Assembly: GCF_025567385.1 (NCBI RefSeq)
Contig: NZ_JAOQJU010000028.1
Coordinates: 1 to 44,093, forward strand
Source of the DNA: Claveliimonas acetigenes
GTDB lineage: Bacteria; Bacillota; Clostridia; Lachnospirales; Lachnospiraceae
Reading direction: 5' to 3'
DNA length: 44,093 nucleotides
Positions 23,893 through 32,123 of this stretch are shown one piece after another (the stretch's first letter is position 1; each line of letters starts with the position of its first letter). The notes under the pieces are model-generated. The model had not been told where the DNA came from, did no database searches, and worked only from the letters and a program-made list of their open reading frames with translations. A program made the translations under genes and the position numbers.

Positions 23893-24060
23893 TTAACATC
23901 TGTATCTCCACCCATATTCTTTTTTCAGTCTCTCATAGATTTCAAACGCAACCGGACAGACCTCGATTACATCCAACACGCTGTAAAGGCTTGCCCATCT
24001 ATCCGGCTGATCTGTATACGGATATTTCTTGCAGTTTTCAGGATACTCCCATGATACATC
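23893..24060 (-). pseudogene. C-terminal fragment of a YkgJ-type cysteine cluster protein
   Basis: A frame of 55 codons, open only between two stops and lacking a start, encodes a tail with CKKYPYTDQPDRW, LYSVLDVIEVCPVAFEIYERL and a final stop. I recognise this as the end of a YkgJ-family (Cys-cluster, metal-binding) protein. The N-terminal Cys cluster is missing. It lies between spoIIID and the recombinase, in a 467-base stretch (23705-24171) with no intact gene. It is probably the scar of a gene lost when the island entered. Confidence 0.6.
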
Positions 24061-24143
24061 TTACAACAATTTCTACACCTGCCACAATCATTTTTATTTC
24101 TCTTTATATGGTCAATTTTTATATAATATATACCCATTATCAA

Positions 24144-25127
24144 CGTAAGTATTTCTATTACACCTTAATTTCTATAATCCCGATAATGTCCTCATTACCA
24201 AATCTACATCTTTATTTTCAAGCTCCTGTATGATGTGCAAATATGTTTTCTGTGTGGTTGTCATACTCGCATGTCCAAGCCTTCTAGCCACACTTGCAAT
24301 TGACACCCCTGCAAATAGTAACAGTGAAGCATGTGTATGTCGTAAACCATGAATTGAAATTTCAGAAATCCCACACGCTCTGCAATGCCTAGTAAGCACA
24401 TCATTTACTGTTGAATTGTATATTTTTGATTCACCAACAAAAATGGGTTTATCTGGTGGAAGATTCCTAGTCAAAACCGAAAATTTCACTACTATCTGCC
24501 AGTCAATTTGGATTTTCCTAACCGACGATTTATTTTTTGTCGGTAAAAAACCTCCATTTCCTTTATAATCCCATGTTTTGCTGACGGACAAAGTTTGCCT
24601 CGCAAAATCAAAATCTTCCGGTGTAATCGCCAGCGCCTCCGAAAAACGCATCCCGGTTTTGGCAACTAAGAGAATAAACCAGTCCCAATTTGGTGTATCT
24701 TTAATATCAAGATCTGCAATCAATCTATGTAATTCAAATTGATTTAGATATTTGATTTTCTTTGTTTTGGGCGTCTTTCCTTTAATAATTGCCTTTCTAG
24801 TCGGATCTCGTGGAAGCAATCCTTCATCAACTGCATCAAGAATTGCGCCCTTCAATTGATGATGGAAATCCAATGTTGTCTGTCTTTCATGTTCTTTCGC
24901 ATACTCATTTAAAAGCTGTTGATATGCGGTTCTCGTTAATTCAGAAACTTTTACTTCCGGGATCAATTTTTCTACCCATTTTTGTGTCATCAAATACTTT
25001 GCTAAAGTTGCTTCCCTTATCGCCCCCTTTTTATATACTTCAATCCACTGAGCATAATACTCACAAAATAACTCTGTTCTGTTCATATCGTTAAGCATAA
25101 GTTCCCTCTCTCTCCGAAATACTTACG
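24144..25127. repeat. 12-bp inverted repeat flanking the recombinase gene
   Basis: CGTAAGTATTTC at 24144-24155 recurs as its exact complement GAAATACTTACG at 25116-25127, just outside both ends of the recombinase gene. Such sites could be recombinase cores that allow the gene to invert or mark old ends. No further copy was found in hsdS. Confidence 0.5.
24172..25098 (-). CDS. Tyrosine site-specific recombinase next to hsdR
   Basis: This 308-residue protein carries a full set of tyrosine recombinase residues: Arg151 in KTGMRFSEAL, His250 and Arg253 in HGLRHTHAS, His276 in RRLGHASM and the nucleophile Tyr286 in KTYLHII. The N-terminus is a SAM-like core-binding domain (about residues 8-95); no long arm-binding domain is present. 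AGAGGGAACTT precedes the ATG. In Firmicutes, recombinases of this size beside type I restriction genes often invert hsdS parts to change specificity, or serve as island integrases. With only one half-length hsdS visible, the island role seems more likely here. Confidence 0.88.
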   Translation of the reverse strand: MLNDMNRTELFCEYYAQWIEVYKKGAIREATLAKYLMTQKWVEKLIPEVKVSELTRTAYQQLLNEYAKEHERQTTLDFHHQLKGAILDAVDEGLLPRDPTRKAIIKGKTPKTKKIKYLNQFELHRLIADLDIKDTPNWDWFILLVAKTGMRFSEALAITPEDFDFARQTLSVSKTWDYKGNGGFLPTKNKSSVRKIQIDWQIVVKFSVLTRNLPPDKPIFVGESKIYNSTVNDVLTRHCRACGISEISIHGLRHTHASLLLFAGVSIASVARRLGHASMTTTQKTYLHIIQELENKDVDLVMRTLSGL

Positions 25128-25159
25128 CTGATATAAACCATTAAAAAGTAACTTTCAAA

Positions 25160-28153
25160 TTATACAACCATTAAAAGCGGCTTTATTTCTTCATCCAAAA
25201 GTTTTTTTAACTCTGCCATCATTTTTTTATAATATTTAAACTTAGGAAGCGACTTTTCCTGAGATGCTTTATAGTTTGTATAATCTGCCGTCATTTTAAT
25301 TGCACTTTCATTGGAAATTTCTCCGTTTTGATAGTGTGTTGCCGCATACATCACATCATCTTTAGAAGCATACCAAGTAATACAAAAATCAGAAATCACA
25401 CGCTCGATACAATCCCTCTTCATATTTTCCACAATATTAAGAATGGACTGTCCCTTGTATTTTGTATCATCCGTTTCAATTTCTGCAATCAAATTCGACA
25501 TAATATCTGCAACTTTTGGATTTTCTTTTCGCAAATCTCCTACATACTGTTTCACTTCATCAATTTTTTTCTGACGTTCTTCTGGCGTAACTTCTTCCGT
25601 TTCGTCAGAAGGTGTAACGATATTCTGAATCAGGTGAATAATATACTCATAATCAATCTTTGTATTGCTGTATGCCATCAGCTCATAGTCTTGATCAATT
25701 TCTGTATCATCTCCGCCGTCTTCCCCAGCTAAAATATCAGCTCCTTCTGCCTGTGCATCTTTAATTTCCTGTACTACATTTTTATAGTGTCCCACATAGT
25801 CATCATATTCTTCTTCAGAAATTTCATATTCTTCTAACATACTATCATCATATACAGTAAATGATTTTAACTGTGCAAACAAAGAGTCAAATGCCTGAAA
25901 CATTTTTGCAAATATTTTCTTCTCATTCAAAGACAGAGAGGGAATTACTTCCGGTTTTTCAGCAGAAACACGAAGTGCGGCAAGCGCTTTCCGAAAAGCG
26001 GGCTCTACCTCATTCCATTCTGCCATAAGCGCCTCTTTTGTTCCACCGGCAGAATATAGTTTTACTGCATTATCAACTGCCTCCTTGAAAAGAACCGGCG
26101 CCTGAAATGTAACGATCTGTCCATATGTTTTATTCTTATCAAAAATTCGATTTGTTCTTGAAAATGCCTGTATCAGATCATGTGGCCCCATCGGCTGTCT
26201 GTCCATAAAAATCGTAGACATACAAGGAGCGTCGAAACCGGTCAATAATCGATCTACCACAATCACTAAATCCAGCTGTTCATTTCTACTTTCATATTTG
26301 GAACCTTTTCTTGCGAGACGTTTATTCAAGTTTCCATTATATCCCTGTATCTGAGACAATTCATATTTCGTACCAAACATTCCATTATAATCATCCAACG
26401 ATTTTTGCATCTTCTCCTGATTGACCTGAGAACCTTCTTCATTTTCTGTTACAGAATAGGTGATTGCAAATTTCGGGAAATCCGGCAAAACCTGTTTGAT
26501 TCGCTCATCAATTATGAGATCCGTTTCTCCATTTTTTACCCTAGATAATAATTCGTAATACTGCTGTGCTCTTTGAATCGAACTTGTAGTAAGCAATCCC
26601 TCGTAAGTCTGTCCTTTTCCATTTTGAAAACCCAGTTTATGATAGGACTTATTCAAAATAATATCCAATACCTTTAACATATGTGTTTCGCTGTCATATA
26701 CGCTGCTGTCCGTTTCATCCTCTATATCTTTCGGTCCATTATGCTCTACCTGAAATCCGAGTACTGCCTTATCATGGATTGCATTTTGAATTGTATACTT
26801 GTGAAGACGTTCCCCATATAAATCTTCCGTTGTTCTTGGAAGATCTCCCTTCTGCGGATATGGATTTTCTGCAAATCTTGGCGTACCCGTAAATCCATAC
26901 CACAAAGACCGGTAGAAAAACCGCTCCAACTCTCTTTTTGTTCCCGGACTAACCGCACGATGACACTCATCCACAACAAATGCAATCCTGAGATTCTTAA
27001 TTTTTTGACATTCCGGCGTGCCGTCCTTTAATCTCTTTGCGATTAAAATTTGCAGTTTCTGAATGGTAGTAACAATTACTTGTCTATCATCCGATTTTAA
27101 TTTTTTCTTTAAATCATTTACATTGTCCGTTTCATCCACATCTACCAAATCATTATTTGCATAAGCCTGAAATGCCATAGTTGTCTGTGTATCCAAATCT
27201 TTACGGTCTATCAGGAAAATCGCTTTGTCAATGGACGGAATATCCATCAATAGATTTCTGGTTGCTTTATAAGACGTCAGTGTTTTTCCAGAACCTGTTG
27301 TATGCCATACAAATCCTGATTTTCCCTGTTTTGATGCTTCTCTGATTGCCTCGATTGCATGAATCTGATATGGACGCAACAATATCAACCGTTTTGCATC
27401 TTCATTTAATACTGTGTATCTCGAGATCATTTCATGTGCTTCTGGAATACGTAGTACATTCTTAGCAAAATCAAGATAATCTGGCACCGGATTATTATCA
27501 CGATCCAGCCATCCGCTAATGAACTTAGGATTTAATTCTGTATCACTGGCAGCCGAAAAATATTTTGTATCAACTCCATTACTGATTACAAACATCTGCA
27601 CCGCCGAAAAAATCCCGGTAAATTTTCCTTCTCCAATATATTTTTTAATCTGCCAGAACCCATCCATATATGAGTGCTGCTTATTTTTCAATTCTATATG
27701 GATCATCGGAAGACCATTAATCATCAATGTCACATCGAATCGTCTATCTCTTCCCGGGGTCGCTTTCTCATCTTCAGACTTCAGCGCGCTATATTGATTA
27801 ATCACCTCATAAACACTGCTGCCACCAGCAATATGTTCATGATTCATCACTACAAGATGTAAGCGCTCGGTATCACGCTGTACATGAACCTGCACCTTTC
27901 CATTTTCTCCAACCAGCCACTCCCCCGCTTTATAAAATGATGAAAATTGTAACTGATTTTTTACCTGTTCAAATTCTGCATCAGATAAATTCTCTCCATT
28001 TAAACGATCTTTATTATTTTGCTCCAAAATGTACTTGAAATTTTTCCATAAATCTTCTTCCGTCTTTAAATCTTCTCTATATGTCCATTGAGAATCTCCA
28101 TAAACCAGCTCTTCAATCAACTTTTTCTCTATCACAGCCTCTAATTCTGGCAT
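25160..28153 (-). CDS. hsdR: Type I restriction enzyme, R subunit
   Basis: This 997-residue protein is the motor and nuclease of a type I restriction system. A PD-(D/E)xK nuclease motif is seen as Asp140 in RRFDVTLMINGLPM with Glu154-Leu-Lys156 following. The SF2 helicase core has Walker A HTTGSGKTLT (286-291), a DECH box (395-398) and motif VI-like QAFSRTNRIFDKNK. The C-terminal helical part binds the methylase complex. AAAGGAGGGAAATATT precedes the ATG. It is separated from hsdM-hsdS by the NADAR cassette, whose genes all run in the same direction. Confidence 0.95.
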   Translation of the reverse strand: MPELEAVIEKKLIEELVYGDSQWTYREDLKTEEDLWKNFKYILEQNNKDRLNGENLSDAEFEQVKNQLQFSSFYKAGEWLVGENGKVQVHVQRDTERLHLVVMNHEHIAGGSSVYEVINQYSALKSEDEKATPGRDRRFDVTLMINGLPMIHIELKNKQHSYMDGFWQIKKYIGEGKFTGIFSAVQMFVISNGVDTKYFSAASDTELNPKFISGWLDRDNNPVPDYLDFAKNVLRIPEAHEMISRYTVLNEDAKRLILLRPYQIHAIEAIREASKQGKSGFVWHTTGSGKTLTSYKATRNLLMDIPSIDKAIFLIDRKDLDTQTTMAFQAYANNDLVDVDETDNVNDLKKKLKSDDRQVIVTTIQKLQILIAKRLKDGTPECQKIKNLRIAFVVDECHRAVSPGTKRELERFFYRSLWYGFTGTPRFAENPYPQKGDLPRTTEDLYGERLHKYTIQNAIHDKAVLGFQVEHNGPKDIEDETDSSVYDSETHMLKVLDIILNKSYHKLGFQNGKGQTYEGLLTTSSIQRAQQYYELLSRVKNGETDLIIDERIKQVLPDFPKFAITYSVTENEEGSQVNQEKMQKSLDDYNGMFGTKYELSQIQGYNGNLNKRLARKGSKYESRNEQLDLVIVVDRLLTGFDAPCMSTIFMDRQPMGPHDLIQAFSRTNRIFDKNKTYGQIVTFQAPVLFKEAVDNAVKLYSAGGTKEALMAEWNEVEPAFRKALAALRVSAEKPEVIPSLSLNEKKIFAKMFQAFDSLFAQLKSFTVYDDSMLEEYEISEEEYDDYVGHYKNVVQEIKDAQAEGADILAGEDGGDDTEIDQDYELMAYSNTKIDYEYIIHLIQNIVTPSDETEEVTPEERQKKIDEVKQYVGDLRKENPKVADIMSNLIAEIETDDTKYKGQSILNIVENMKRDCIERVISDFCITWYASKDDVMYAATHYQNGEISNESAIKMTADYTNYKASQEKSLPKFKYYKKMMAELKKLLDEEIKPLLMVV

Positions 28154-28171
28154 AATATTTCCCTCCTTTGT

Positions 28172-28645
28172 TTACAGTTTATCCCTCACCATCATTAACG
28201 AATATCCCAATAGATTCTGCCCTTTCCATTTCTTCAAATCCAGCCTGTCAGGATTTCCCATAGATAATCCAATTCCCCATATATGATCATTCACAGCACA
28301 CTCTGCAATAATACGGTTCCCGGTATCAAGCAACCGCTCCCTCAACCCATCATTTTGTAAAAATTTTGCTAAAAGCCCCTCGTAAACCACCACTTGTCTA
28401 ATTCCGCTCCAATAATGATCGCTATATCCTGTCACAAGTCGTCCTAATTCTTTTATACGAGCGGTATCATCTATTCCGAGAATCTGTTCTGCAATCTTAT
28501 CATCCCCGAAACAGGTTGCCTTTTTATACATCATATACTGTTCCATTGAAGAAAAAACAATTTTATCCACGCAAAACTGCGATAAATACCAATTACTCAG
28601 ATATCCATTCTCTTCATTTGGATTGTGAAAACATACAACGTCCAC
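28172..28645 (-). CDS. NADAR-family protein (YbiA-like)
   Basis: This 157-residue protein belongs to the NADAR family. Motifs FHNPNEENGYLSNWYLS at the N-terminus, FSSMEQYMMYKKA in the middle and NDHIWGIGLSMGNPD near the end match the family's conserved pocket. NADAR proteins cleave N-glycosidic bonds; some remove ADP-ribose from guanine and act as antitoxins to DNA-modifying ADP-ribosyltransferases. I start it at GTG 28645, one base after the stop of the upstream gene, because family members begin at this point; the frame extends five codons further without a better start. It lies directly before hsdR. Confidence 0.88.
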   Translation of the reverse strand: MDVVCFHNPNEENGYLSNWYLSQFCVDKIVFSSMEQYMMYKKATCFGDDKIAEQILGIDDTARIKELGRLVTGYSDHYWSGIRQVVVYEGLLAKFLQNDGLRERLLDTGNRIIAECAVNDHIWGIGLSMGNPDRLDLKKWKGQNLLGYSLMMVRDKL

Positions 28646-28646
28646 C

Positions 28647-29063
28647 CTAAATCTCACCAACCTTTTTTACCGCCAACTCTAATTCCAAATCATGAAGTCC
28701 ATAATATGCTTTCGCAAGAAATCTAACAGGAATCCTTTCGACTATTTCCGAACTGGGCATATTGTAATACCATTGATAATATGCATAAAATTCGCCTATC
28801 CAATCTGGCATAAATCCTTCCAATGCTATTCCTTGTTTTCCTTCATATTTCTCAGTACTTGAAAAATATCTCCATAACTCCTGAGCATCCATCGTAGCAA
28901 CATAGGCTTTTGCTTCATCAATACTCTTTCTTGTTTTACTTTTCATATATATCTGAATAAAATCTTCCGTATCTTTTTCCGGAAATTTTTGAGCATAAAA
29001 ATCAAATAATTTTCCCTGACTTTCAACCACTTCACTCAAATAGGCTTCCGCATACGCCCGCAT
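28647..29063 (-). CDS. Unknown partner gene between DUF3990 and NADAR
   Basis: This 138-residue acidic, helical protein has no signal or membrane segment. Its N-terminal half (MRAYAEAYLSEVVESQGKLF) resembles small proteins I associate with DUF3990 genes, and the C-terminal half carries an aromatic motif around DWIGEFYAYYQWYYNMPSSE and a YYGLHDLELELAVKKVGE tail. I cannot assign a domain with certainty. GAGGTGATTGAG precedes ATG 29063; the gene starts just after the upstream stop and ends one base before the NADAR start. It is probably an antitoxin, adaptor or immunity partner. Confidence 0.75.
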   Translation of the reverse strand: MRAYAEAYLSEVVESQGKLFDFYAQKFPEKDTEDFIQIYMKSKTRKSIDEAKAYVATMDAQELWRYFSSTEKYEGKQGIALEGFMPDWIGEFYAYYQWYYNMPSSEIVERIPVRFLAKAYYGLHDLELELAVKKVGEI

Positions 29064-29073
29064 CTCAATCACC

Positions 29074-29721
29074 TCACATCAATGTACTAAACACATTCAT
29101 TACTTTATTCCGGTCAGAATCAATCAATTCTTTCATTTTTCTTCTAGCTGTAATATCCCTCTTATTATATTTTTCATTAAAAGCCTCAAACTCTACTGTA
29201 GAAAGTTCTTCTCCCACTTCGTAGAGTTGTGAATATGCTAATTCAGACTTTATACAATACTGAATTCCCAAGTCTCCCAACAAAAGAAGTTCCTCCAATA
29301 TCTCCACATCTATTTCATCTCTTACAAACGCTTTCGCTATATAAAAGTAAGAAGCATTAGCCCGCCATCCCTTTATCACATCATATTCTTTTGTCTCAAT
29401 ACCATATTTCTCAATAAATTTCTTCGATAACATTCTATATCTTTTAGAGTCAGCCACCTCTCTATGTTTCATTAATTCCGCAAGCCACGACAAAATATTT
29501 TCACTTTGAAAATCTAATATCTTCAAACCATCTATCTCTAATTCATATTTATGCACCCAGCCATTTGCCTCATCTGGCCTACATACCGCTCACTCTTTTG
29601 CAAGCTCTATGTTTTCCGTTAAATAAAAGCCTTTTCCATAATCATGTCGATCTTCACCACGTCCATATTCTGGCGCCATTTCCTTATTAGGGCTCCCATG
29701 AAATAATACAATTTTTCCCAT
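29074..29721 (-). pseudogene. DUF3990-type predicted ADP-ribosyltransferase with in-frame stop
   Basis: The frame starts MGKIVLFHGSPNKEMAPEYG at ATG 29721, preceded by TAGGAG just after hsdS, and shows the DUF3990 pattern: LFHGSP, then YGKGFYLTENIELAKE. DUF3990 has been placed by others in the ADP-ribosyltransferase fold, with the His and Tyr of these motifs in the NAD site. Codon 44 is TGA (29590-29592) where the family usually has Trp (K-E-W-A). The rest of the frame (about 171 codons to 29074) is open and undamaged. A single base change from TGG would restore 215 residues, so the loss is recent, or the base needs checking. Confidence 0.75.
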
Positions 29722-29734
29722 ATGTACTGTTCTC

Positions 29735-30295
29735 CTAAACAAATATTTTTTCAAGCATAGATTTTTTGATGTTTTTCAATATTTTTAACTTCCGCTGGTG
29801 AAGAGTGATGAGGCGGTCCAAACTTCTAAAATAGTCTCCAATTTGTTTCTGTTCTCCATAAAATGGACAGAAAATCGGAATCTTTTTGCAGGTTTCTTTA
29901 TTAAGTTTGGGCATTGCCATACCTGTATTAAATTGAGTATAATCTTTTCTCTCTAACGAATTACAAATGAAGTTATTCTCATATTCTTCTTTTGTACGAA
30001 GAACATGAGCATGGTTATTAACCCAGTATTTTCCGGATGCCAAGAAACAAACCGGATAATTCCTGTCGGTAATATTTGCACCATCTTCACTCAACAAAAT
30101 CAATTCCTCATTAAACAAATACCCATCTACATAATCAACAATTCCCGAAGCTCCATAATATGGATATGGCCCTGCAACACGTTTTACTCCTTCTAATGGT
30201 TTTCTTACTGTATCAAGAAATTCAACGACATCCCCCAACTTACGCTGTTCCCAATCTTCTGTAAAACCTTTAAATCGAATTTTCGGTTTTCCCAT
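29735..30295 (-). CDS. hsdS: Type I specificity subunit, half-length
   Basis: This 186-residue protein has one target recognition domain plus one conserved coiled-coil arm. It opens PKIRFKGFTEDWEQRKLGDV, typical of an HsdS repeat, has the GPYPYYGASGIVDYVDGY motif common in target domains, and ends EQKQIGDYFRSLDRLITLHQ with a Leu/Lys-rich helix. Usual HsdS has two such halves (about 380-420 residues). Half-length subunits can work as dimers reading a palindromic split site; alternatively the second half has been lost. ATG 30295 follows AGGGGTGATAAAT and overlaps the end of hsdM in its leader. Confidence 0.88.
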   Translation of the reverse strand: MGKPKIRFKGFTEDWEQRKLGDVVEFLDTVRKPLEGVKRVAGPYPYYGASGIVDYVDGYLFNEELILLSEDGANITDRNYPVCFLASGKYWVNNHAHVLRTKEEYENNFICNSLERKDYTQFNTGMAMPKLNKETCKKIPIFCPFYGEQKQIGDYFRSLDRLITLHQRKLKILKNIKKSMLEKIFV

Positions 30296-30300
30296 ATTTA

Positions 30301-31899
30301 TCACCCCTCAATCATTCTAATAAGGTCATTTATAGACAACATAATATCTTGATCAGAAGATGTTAATTCTTTTAAGCACGATAGCACTTCGCTTTGTGCT
30401 TTTTTAATTTCGTCGTCAGTCTGCTTCATCTCTGTCAAAAGTTCTTTTAAATCAATCTCCTCTTCTTTTTCAAAGTTATCCACATACCTTGGAATATTAA
30501 GATTGAAATCGTTCTTTTCAATATCTTCAAAGCTGGCGAGATAAGATTCTTTATCTACCGTTTCTCGCTTATGATACAAATTTACAATGGCATCTATATG
30601 CTCGTCTGTCATTGTATTTTGTTTTTTACCTTTTTCAAATTTTTTTGAAGCATCTATAAACAAGACGTCCCTTCCGTCTCTGTGTTTCTTTAATACAACA
30701 ATACAAGTTGGTATGGATGTATTATAAAATAAATTTGCAGGCAGCCCAATTACTGCATAAATATTTCCGGAACGTAATAATTTTTCTCGAATTTTTCCTT
30801 CTGCGGCTCCCCTAAATAGCACACCATGCGGTAATACGATTGCCATTGTTCCATTATTTTTCAGGTGATACAGGCCATGCAACAGAAACGCATAATCAGC
30901 TTTTGACTTCGGCGCCAAAACTCCATAATCACTAAACCGCTCATCTTGTAGGAAACCAGCCGTTGCACTCCATTTTGCTGAATATGGCGGATTCATCAGT
31001 ACCATATTAAAATCCGTTTCTTCTTCCGTTGGCCAGTCACTATCTAAAGTATCACCATTTCTCAATTTTTGATTTTCCGGTGCAATACCATGTAAAAACA
31101 TGTTCATGCGTGCCAAATTATATGTAGATGTCATTAATTCTTGTCCGTAATATTTAATATAATTCGGCTCAAGTGCATATTTTTTTGCATTTAGTAGAAG
31201 AGAGCCTGAACCCATACATGGATCATAAACGGACAACCCCTTTTTGCTTTCCTGCCCAGAAATGGCAATTCTGGTTAATATTTTGGAAACAGCCTGCGGT
31301 GTATAAAATTCACCGGCTTTCTTTCCCGTTTCAGAGGCGAATTGACCAATCAAATACTCATAAGCGTTTCCCAACACATCTGTATCAGTATTCAGCAAAT
31401 CTGCCTTATCAATTTCTTTTAACAGACTGGCAATTGTGTCACTTTGCTTTTGATCACCCGTTCCCAAACGATTAGAATACAAATCAATATCTGTAAATAA
31501 ATCTGCAAATAATGGATCACTTTGTTCGATATTATTAAATGCCTTTTGTAATTGCTCGCGATTAAAAGAATTATTTCGCGCTGCCTCCGCAAAATTTGTG
31601 TAAGTTAATTCCGGCTCAATCACATAATGGCAGGATGATTTTATCTCGTCTTTCAATTCTTCTGCACTTTCATCTTTCAAAGCCTCAATATATGCATCCA
31701 AAGCAACCTTTAAGGTTTCTGGTCTTTCATCATAAATCAAGTCATAGACCTTTATTAAAAAGGAATCTGATAAATACTTATAAAAAACAATTCCTAAAAG
31801 ATAGTCTTTATATTCATTTGCATCCATTTTTGAACGTAATATATCTGCTCCGCTCCATAATACACTAATCAAATCTTTACTGCTTTCCTGTTCCGCCAT
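30301..31899 (-). CDS. hsdM: Type I restriction-modification DNA methylase, M subunit
   Basis: This 532-residue N6-adenine methylase has an N-terminal HsdM domain (about residues 8-135), the SAM-binding motif YDPCMGSGSLL (225-235) and the catalytic MNPPYS (Asn303-Tyr306). The C-terminus is helical and contacts HsdS. It methylates the host's own sites and is required for restriction. It is the first gene of the island operon, has its own promoter and is followed within a few bases by hsdS. Confidence 0.95.
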   Translation of the reverse strand: MAEQESSKDLISVLWSGADILRSKMDANEYKDYLLGIVFYKYLSDSFLIKVYDLIYDERPETLKVALDAYIEALKDESAEELKDEIKSSCHYVIEPELTYTNFAEAARNNSFNREQLQKAFNNIEQSDPLFADLFTDIDLYSNRLGTGDQKQSDTIASLLKEIDKADLLNTDTDVLGNAYEYLIGQFASETGKKAGEFYTPQAVSKILTRIAISGQESKKGLSVYDPCMGSGSLLLNAKKYALEPNYIKYYGQELMTSTYNLARMNMFLHGIAPENQKLRNGDTLDSDWPTEEETDFNMVLMNPPYSAKWSATAGFLQDERFSDYGVLAPKSKADYAFLLHGLYHLKNNGTMAIVLPHGVLFRGAAEGKIREKLLRSGNIYAVIGLPANLFYNTSIPTCIVVLKKHRDGRDVLFIDASKKFEKGKKQNTMTDEHIDAIVNLYHKRETVDKESYLASFEDIEKNDFNLNIPRYVDNFEKEEEIDLKELLTEMKQTDDEIKKAQSEVLSCLKELTSSDQDIMLSINDLIRMIEG

Positions 31900-31959
31900 T
31901 TAATTATCCTCCGTTTACTCGTATCTATAAAAATACTTTAGACAATATTTCTACATTTC

Positions 31960-31988
31960 ATTTTAACCGATTTTTATCCACAACTCAA
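31960..31988 (-). promoter_or_regulatory. hsdM promoter
   Basis: On the minus strand TTGAGT (31983-31988) and TAAAAT (31960-31965) are 17 bases apart, about 60 bases before the hsdM ATG. It probably drives the whole hsdM-hsdS-cassette-hsdR run. Confidence 0.6.
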
Positions 31989-32059
31989 TGAGTAATAGAA
32001 AAAGACCAGAATCCCCAAAACGCAGCAACTTCATCTGGCGTTTCCGGGCAAAGCACTGT

Positions 32060-32065
32060 TATAAT
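32060..32065 (+). promoter_or_regulatory. -10 box of the glycerate kinase gene
   Basis: A perfect TATAAT lies 59 bases before the glycerate kinase start. The -35 region (around TGGCGT) is poor, so an activator may be needed. Confidence 0.4.
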
Positions 32066-32123
32066 AGAAGAAATTGTGCTTATTTTTACAGGCAGCCGAA
32101 CTGATGGCAGAATGGAGTGGAAT

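Noticed and set aside
24172..31899. Phase-variable inversion of hsdS by the recombinase
   Set aside because: Only one hsdS half is present and the 12-bp repeats flank the recombinase, not hsdS; kept only as a remote possibility.
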